Position numbers and translations under genes: made by a program. 27,645 nt of DNA, taken from IMG/VR virus record IMGVR_UViG_3300006026_000074, positions 1 through 27,645 of that record. The stretch is one strand, 5' to 3'. Position 1 is the stretch's first letter; each line of letters opens with the position of its first letter. Under the pieces are notes generated by a model, which searched no databases, was not told the origin of the DNA, and was given only the letters and a program-made list of their open reading frames with translations. This document shows, piece after piece, positions 23,513 to 27,645 of the stretch. The stretch comes from a virus.

Positions 23513-23902
23513 ATGGCTCAGTTCCGCCACACCTTCATCCAGCCCGAGCTCGCTGCTGCCATCGAGGCAGGCAACGCCACCGAGTCCGCCGTGCAGACGG
23601 TGCGGGTTCTGGGCGACACGAGCGGCGACGGCATCCAGCGTGGCGCGCTTCTCGGGGCCACGATCAAGTGCGACACCGCGGACACCATCACGATCCGCTT
23701 CTACAACGACAGCAGCAAGACCATCATGCTGGGCGAGATCGATGCGGTCATCGCCGCGGTCAACACCTGGAAGGGTGCGCAGTTCGCGCAGCCGATTCCC
23801 TTCTGGGCTGGCTTGTTCTGGACCGCCGAGGCGGCTGGCGGAACGGGTCGTGACGTGCAGGTGTACCCGATGCTTCAGGCCATCGCGGGCACGGCGGGGT
23901 AG
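23513..23902 (+). CDS. Putative small virion structural protein, 129 aa
   Basis: First gene after candidate promoter P4, with GAGG eleven bases before the ATG. Residues 1-25 are a helix; then a beta-rich core with TIKCDTADTITIRFYND, a Lys-Gly-Ala-Gln-Phe turn, and PIPFWAGLFWTAEAAGG, closing with VQVYPMLQAIAG. The plan resembles the small beta-sandwich protein at 9073, suggesting another decoration or fibre-base protein. Family not recognised. Confidence 0.55.
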   Translation: MAQFRHTFIQPELAAAIEAGNATESAVQTVRVLGDTSGDGIQRGALLGATIKCDTADTITIRFYNDSSKTIMLGEIDAVIAAVNTWKGAQFAQPIPFWAGLFWTAEAAGGTGRDVQVYPMLQAIAGTAG

Positions 23903-23905
23903 CCG

Positions 23906-24733
23906 ATGTCGGCGACCATCATCAGCCCGGTCCCGCCGACGCCAGCCAACAGCGCGACCATCATCAGCCCGGTGCAGCCCAACCAGGACGGCGACTCCGA
24001 CGCCTTCCTGACAGCTGTGCTGGCCATCTCCGGCCTGCTGTACATCTACCAGCCGCCGGATTCGGTGGGTTCGCTGTCGTCGGGCAACGACTCGATGGTG
24101 GACCGCCAGGAGACGGGGACGACGGGCACTGTCGGCACGTCGGCGGCTGATGCGTCGATCGTCAACTCGGGGTTCTCGACGGACTCGCTGTCGCGCGCAC
24201 TCGTCCGCGACGCTGGCGCAGCTGCGAACGGCACGAACCCGGCACCGGCCTTCGGTGTTTCGGTGGGGCTCTCGGGGCCGACCGAGGGGACGTGGGTGCT
24301 GGTGCTTCAGGGCGACGTGGACTTCGCCGGCACCCGGAACGTGCTGACTTTCGACAACTCGGCGCCGTCGACAGACTTGAACCGCCGGGTGCTGCTGTCG
24401 ACGTCGGGGGCGAACATCACGGCCCAGTACCGCGGCTCAACGCCGAACTCAACGATGACGACGGCGGACTTCAAGGCGTCTGGGGCGGTGTTGATCATCA
24501 CGCGCGATGCGACCAGCAGCGAGCTCGGCTGCTGCCTGGTGGCGGCTGGCGGCACGGTTTCGGTGACGACGGCGACTGTCGGCACGCTGAACTGGGACGG
24601 CGGCGTCATCATGGTCGGCAACGCGGGCATCACGCCGGCGTCGTTCGCGGAGTTCGGCGTGGCTGCGGCCGTCGTGTACGACAACGTCCTGAGCACCGCC
24701 GACCTGCAGACCATCGTCGACGCCGTCGCGTAG
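23906..24733 (+). CDS. Putative tail fibre/adhesin with LamG-like domain, 275 aa
   Basis: The N-terminus repeats SATIISPV twice (residues about 2-9 and 16-23), then a short hydrophobic helix (FLTAVLAISGLLYIY, about 34-48). From about residue 70 the sequence is Ser/Thr/Gly-rich beta structure with FGVSVGLSGPTEGTWVLVLQG, NRRVLLSTSGANITAQYRG and a closing VVYDNVLSTADLQTIVDA. A last strand followed by YDxxLSxxxLxxI is characteristic of LamG/concanavalin-like lectin domains, which bind sugars or surface polymers. It is probably a host-binding or virion-surface protein. The ATG lies three bases after the previous stop. Confidence 0.62.
   Translation: MSATIISPVPPTPANSATIISPVQPNQDGDSDAFLTAVLAISGLLYIYQPPDSVGSLSSGNDSMVDRQETGTTGTVGTSAADASIVNSGFSTDSLSRALVRDAGAAANGTNPAPAFGVSVGLSGPTEGTWVLVLQGDVDFAGTRNVLTFDNSAPSTDLNRRVLLSTSGANITAQYRGSTPNSTMTTADFKASGAVLIITRDATSSELGCCLVAAGGTVSVTTATVGTLNWDGGVIMVGNAGITPASFAEFGVAAAVVYDNVLSTADLQTIVDAVA
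23912..23973 (+). repeat. 20-bp direct repeat in the fibre gene 5' end
   Basis: GCGACCATCATCAGCCCGGT occurs at 23912-23931 and again at 23954-23973, 42 bases apart, so in frame (14 codons). It encodes the duplicated ATIISPV peptide. A related peptide, ATVISPL, occurs near residue 41 of the protein encoded at 25230. Confidence 0.85.
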
Positions 24734-24741
24734 GAGTGCAG

Positions 24742-25230
24742 ATGTCCTTCTCCCAGACCAGCATGGACCGCCTGAGCACCTGCCACCCGGACCTGCGGGT
24801 GCTGTTCATCGAGGTCGACGCGATGGGGTTCGAGTGCTCGATCCTGTGCGGCGAGCGCGGCGAGGAGGCGCAGGACAACGCCGTGGCGAGGGGGGCGAGC
24901 CAGACCCCGTGGCCGAAGTCGAAGCACAACAACCCCGAGGTCAACGGGGTGAAGCGCCACCCTGAGGGCGTGCCGGCTGTGGACGCGGCGCCGTGGTACA
25001 GGGACACGAAGATCCCGTGGAACATCGACGCGCGGACGGCGGAGGGTCGAGAGAACCTGCGTCGGTGGTACTTGTTCTGCGGCTTCGTCCGGGCGACGGC
25101 CGAGTGCCTGTACCGCGAGGGCAAGATGCAGCACCGGGTGCGTGGTGGCCACGACTGGGACGGGGACATGACGTTCAGTGACCAGCGGTTCCACGACCTG
25201 CCGCACTGGGAACTCATCGGGGTGAAGTGA
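24742..25230 (+). CDS. Endolysin, M15-family zinc peptidase, 162 aa
   Basis: This enzyme would cut peptidoglycan stem peptides at lysis (M15 phage enzymes are L-Ala-D-Glu or D-Ala-type endopeptidases). Conserved features in order are S7xxxL11...CHPDL (14-18), a Gly-x-Arg (37-39) followed by Q44, the SKH zinc ligand H62, the AVDAAPW zinc Asp D81, a HDWDGD block (137-142) and the HDLPHWEL end with D152 and zinc ligand H155. The spacing between H62 and D81 is longer than the usual SxHxxGxAxD. There is no signal peptide or separate cell-wall-binding domain, so export would need a holin. The ATG at 24742 has GGAGTG upstream; its stop overlaps the next ATG. Confidence 0.85.
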   Translation: MSFSQTSMDRLSTCHPDLRVLFIEVDAMGFECSILCGERGEEAQDNAVARGASQTPWPKSKHNNPEVNGVKRHPEGVPAVDAAPWYRDTKIPWNIDARTAEGRENLRRWYLFCGFVRATAECLYREGKMQHRVRGGHDWDGDMTFSDQRFHDLPHWELIGVK

Positions 25231-26843
25231 TGGCGCGCGAGGCCACCGAAGAGGAGAAGCAGACCGCCCAGCAGCGCCGCATCGCCAACGCCCTCGAGTC
25301 GATCGACAACCGAGACAAGGTGACGGTCGATGCAACCGGCGGCGCGCTGGCCACGGTCATCAGCCCGCTGACGGGGTTCGGCGAGGTCCGCGTTGCAGTG
25401 CAGTCGCCGATCGCGCAGATCGACGCGGTCTACGGTCTGCTGGACAACGTCGAGACTCGCACTTCCACTGGCGGCTCCGTCGGCGTGACCGATGGGAACT
25501 TCGTCTGCCAGACGGGGACCAGCGTCGGGGGCTACGGCCTGATCCGCACCCGCCGCGCCGTTCGCTACCGCCCGGGACAGGGGTCGCTGTTTCGGTTCAC
25601 GGCGCTGTTCGACGACAAGAACGCGACGGCCCTGTCGCTGCAGGCAGCTGGCCCGTTCAACAGCGTCAGCGGCTTCTTCGTCGGCTACAACGGCGCCGAC
25701 TTCGGGGTGATGCACCGCACCGGCGGCTACCACGAGACGCGGACGCTGACCATCAGCGTGGCCGCGAGTGGCAGCGAGACGTTGAGCCTCCAGTTGAACG
25801 GGGTGACCTACGCCATCCCGGTCACGTCTGGCACCGTGGCGCACAACACCTACGAGGTGGCCGAGTGGCTGTCGAACCCGGCCAACCAGACCGTGTGGGA
25901 CGCCTGGCAGAACAACGGCACTGTGGTGCTGTTCGCTCGAAACGTCGGTCCTCTCAGCGGCGCGTACTCAGTGGCCAACGGCGGTGGCGGCGAGACGATC
26001 GCCGGCAGCATCGCCCAGGACAAGGCCGGCGTGGCGAACACGGAGACGTGGTCCTACCCCGACGCGACCTGGGTCGACAAGCTCGACGGAACGGGCCCCA
26101 GTGGCATGACGCTCGAGCCCGGCAAGGGCAACGTGTTCGAAGTCGACGTCACCTACCTCGGGTACGGCGACGTGGTGTTCCGCGTGGAGAACCCGGCGAC
26201 GGGTCGGTTCACCACCTTCTACCGCTTCCAGTTTTCCAACTCGCGGACGACCCCGACGATGACCAACCCGACGATGAAGGTCGGTTGGATCTCCGCATCG
26301 CGGGGGTCGAGTGCGAACTTGACCGTTCGTGGCGCATCGGCCCTCGGTGGCGTGGACGGCGTGCTGCATTCGTTTCGGCGTCCGCGCAGTTTCTCGAGCC
26401 AGCGCGTTGGTGTCGGTGGAACGCTGACCAGCATCTTTGCCATTCGGGTGCGCAGTGTGTTCCGCGGCGTCGCGCAGCTGGTGGAGTTGCTCCCGAAGAT
26501 CGCGTTCGTCTCGCCGGCCGGCAGCAAGCCCTGCGTGGTGCGGCTGCTCCTCAACCCGACGTTCGACACTGCGGCCTCAGAGCCCAACTGGCTGTACGTC
26601 GATGAGACGAACTCGATCGTCGAGTACGACACCGCAGGCACGACCTTCACCAGCAACGGCACCGAGCTCGCCGGTTTCACTGTGGCTGGTGGGTCGAACG
26701 CTGCACTGAAGTTCGTTGACCTGACGGAGGAGAGCATCAGTCCCGTTCACATGGAGCGTGGGGACGTGCTCTGCATCGCCGCATCGATCTCCGGCGGCGG
26801 CGGCAGTGATGTCGCAGCGTCGTTGACGTGGCTGGAGGACTAG
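25230..26843 (+). CDS. Phage virion surface/fibre protein, 537 aa
   Basis: The ATG at 25230 overlaps the endolysin stop (TGATG); GGGGTGA precedes it. Residues 1-27 are a charged helix, followed by ATVISPL. The middle holds a pattern I recognise from a widespread phage structural family: RYRPGQGSLFRFTALFD, GYNGADFGVMHRTGG, then DKLDGTGPSGMTLEPGKGNVFEVDVTYLG, GDVVFRVENPATG and a NPTMKVGW closing strand. The C-terminal third is a separate beta-rich part with several Ser/Thr-rich strands and ends in a Gly-rich loop. The protein is probably on the virion surface, but the exact role (head fibre, tail fibre) is not known to me. Confidence 0.65.
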   Translation: MAREATEEEKQTAQQRRIANALESIDNRDKVTVDATGGALATVISPLTGFGEVRVAVQSPIAQIDAVYGLLDNVETRTSTGGSVGVTDGNFVCQTGTSVGGYGLIRTRRAVRYRPGQGSLFRFTALFDDKNATALSLQAAGPFNSVSGFFVGYNGADFGVMHRTGGYHETRTLTISVAASGSETLSLQLNGVTYAIPVTSGTVAHNTYEVAEWLSNPANQTVWDAWQNNGTVVLFARNVGPLSGAYSVANGGGGETIAGSIAQDKAGVANTETWSYPDATWVDKLDGTGPSGMTLEPGKGNVFEVDVTYLGYGDVVFRVENPATGRFTTFYRFQFSNSRTTPTMTNPTMKVGWISASRGSSANLTVRGASALGGVDGVLHSFRRPRSFSSQRVGVGGTLTSIFAIRVRSVFRGVAQLVELLPKIAFVSPAGSKPCVVRLLLNPTFDTAASEPNWLYVDETNSIVEYDTAGTTFTSNGTELAGFTVAGGSNAALKFVDLTEESISPVHMERGDVLCIAASISGGGGSDVAASLTWLED

Positions 26844-27455
26844 ATGACCGCCATCATCTCGCTGCTGCTGTTCACGTTCCTCGCGTTCGGCATTCTCTGC
26901 CTGGCCTGCTACAGCCTGACCGAGGTCTGGAAGGTGGTGTACCTGAAGCCTCGCTACGAGGATCGGTACGGCGTTGACGAGGTCAACGACAAGGAGAGCC
27001 GGCCGGTGCCGGTGGGCCGGCGTCGCTACGTCACGGCAGTTCGCACGATGCCCAATGTCATCGGCCTGGTCGCCGGCGGCATGCACTGGCTGGTTTACCT
27101 GCTGGCGCTGGCTGTGGCCCCGCTACTGCCTGAGGGCGCTGTGGCTATCGAGACTGTGGCCGACCACATGCAGCCGTGGCCGAGTGGGCTGCAGCCGTTT
27201 GCGGAGCCGCTGCTCGGGTTGGCGGCCGGCGGGCTGGCCATCGCTGTCCACAACGCAGTGGGCGAGTCACTGAACGAGGCGACCCGTGCGTTCATGCTGC
27301 GGTTCGTCAGCATGGTGACGCCGGGTGGCAAGGAGCCAAAGGGCGACTGGCAGTACCCGGGCTCAGAGTCTTCGCGTGGGTCGACGCTCGACGCCTACGC
27401 CGACGGGACGCTGACGAGCCAGCACAACGTGTCCGCGGTGGAGGAGAAGCCATGA
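26844..27455 (+). CDS. Membrane protein, candidate holin, 203 aa
   Basis: The ATG directly follows the previous stop. Residues 3-24 are a strongly hydrophobic N-terminal membrane segment (or signal anchor); after a charged loop, about 72-94 (MPNVIGLVAGGMHWLVYLLAL) is a second, and about 122-142 (LLGLAAGGLAIAV) may be a third, shorter one. The C-terminal 40 residues are hydrophilic. Location two genes after the M15 endolysin, which has no signal peptide, makes it the best holin candidate in the window, though it is larger than many holins and has no recognised family. Its stop overlaps the ATG of the receiver-domain gene (ATGA). Confidence 0.6.
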   Translation: MTAIISLLLFTFLAFGILCLACYSLTEVWKVVYLKPRYEDRYGVDEVNDKESRPVPVGRRRYVTAVRTMPNVIGLVAGGMHWLVYLLALAVAPLLPEGAVAIETVADHMQPWPSGLQPFAEPLLGLAAGGLAIAVHNAVGESLNEATRAFMLRFVSMVTPGGKEPKGDWQYPGSESSRGSTLDAYADGTLTSQHNVSAVEEKP

Positions 27456-27645
27456 CCCGCCGTGCGATCGTGGTCGAGGACCAGCCCCATGTGCTGGCCG
27501 GGCTGGCGCGCCTGCTGTCCGACGTGCTGGGCTACAGCGTGGCGCCGGAGGACCAGTGCTCGACGCTGGAGGAGGGGGTTGCGGCCCTTTCCCGTGCGCC
27601 CATCCCGGCGTTGGTCATCTGCGACGTGTACATCCCGTCGAAGGA
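27452..27645 (+). CDS. Response-regulator receiver-domain protein, partial (3' end outside window)
   Basis: Sixty-four complete codons are present before the window ends. MTRRAIVVEDQPHVLAGLA has the classic receiver start: a hydrophobic strand followed by the acidic pair E9-D10. A helix, a second strand region and then LVICDVYIP give the phosphoacceptor D58 at the correct distance, with the usual D(x)xxP turn. In receiver domains the acidic pair binds Mg and the later Asp takes phosphate from a histidine kinase. GGAGGAGAAG ends just before the ATG, which overlaps the stop of the membrane protein gene. Whether an output domain follows cannot be seen. Confidence 0.8.
   Translation, partial: MTRRAIVVEDQPHVLAGLARLLSDVLGYSVAPEDQCSTLEEGVAALSRAPIPALVICDVYIPSK

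Noticed and set aside
1-27645. tRNA genes, CRISPR arrays, insertion sequences, riboswitches
   Set aside because: I looked for cloverleaf-like segments, evenly spaced repeats, transposase motifs and long leaders and saw none. Gaps between genes are all under about 110 bases.

Overview
The window is a segment of a tailed double-stranded DNA phage (or prophage) genome. It is very GC-rich with a strong G/C bias at third codon positions. Genes are packed almost end to end, mostly joined by ATGA, GTGA or TGATG stop/start overlaps. The morphogenesis genes read as a short-tailed (podovirus-like) virion: large terminase, portal, scaffold, major capsid protein, cement protein, head-tail adaptor, beta-rich tail nozzle, then internal (ejection) proteins including one of 1901 residues. 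No tape measure, tail sheath or baseplate gene was seen. No integrase, repressor, polymerase, tRNA or CRISPR array was seen, so lifestyle cannot be judged. The host is not identified. High GC, sigma70-like TTGnnn/TnnnnT sites and one apparently leaderless start would suit an actinobacterium but do not prove it.

Layout: (1) 1-2000 holds small accessory genes: a zinc-ribbon protein cut by the window edge, two small unknowns, a leftward DUF6321-type protein, a basic-tailed small protein and an unknown protein just before the terminase. (2) 1980-4004 is the large terminase. (3) 3961-6503 is a leftward two-gene block, portal followed by a FmdB-like zinc-ribbon/helix-turn-helix protein. It sits inverted between the terminase and the capsid genes. 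(4) 6611-14747 is a rightward head and tail block: scaffold, capsid, cement, an unknown structural protein, adaptor, nozzle, a 67-residue protein and three tandem beta-rich candidate appendage proteins. (5) 14783-23434 holds four ejection-protein genes. (6) 23513-27455 holds a small structural protein, a LamG-like fibre candidate, an M15 peptidase endolysin, a phage surface/fibre protein and a membrane protein that could be the holin. (7) From 27452 to the window end there is the start of a two-component response-regulator receiver domain, rare in a phage virion/lysis operon.

The larger intergenic gaps (1067-1150, 6504-6610, 14748-14782, 23435-23512) each contain TTGC, a 17-base spacer and a TnnnnT hexamer. 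Two of them share 14 of 15 bases (TTGCAAATGWCAGTT). These look like a set of phage promoters that would divide the rightward genes into four transcription units: terminase, head/tail, ejection and fibre/lysis. The most novel elements are this promoter set, the inverted portal block, the three tandem beta-rich proteins, the matching inserted domains in adaptor and nozzle, and the phage-borne receiver domain.
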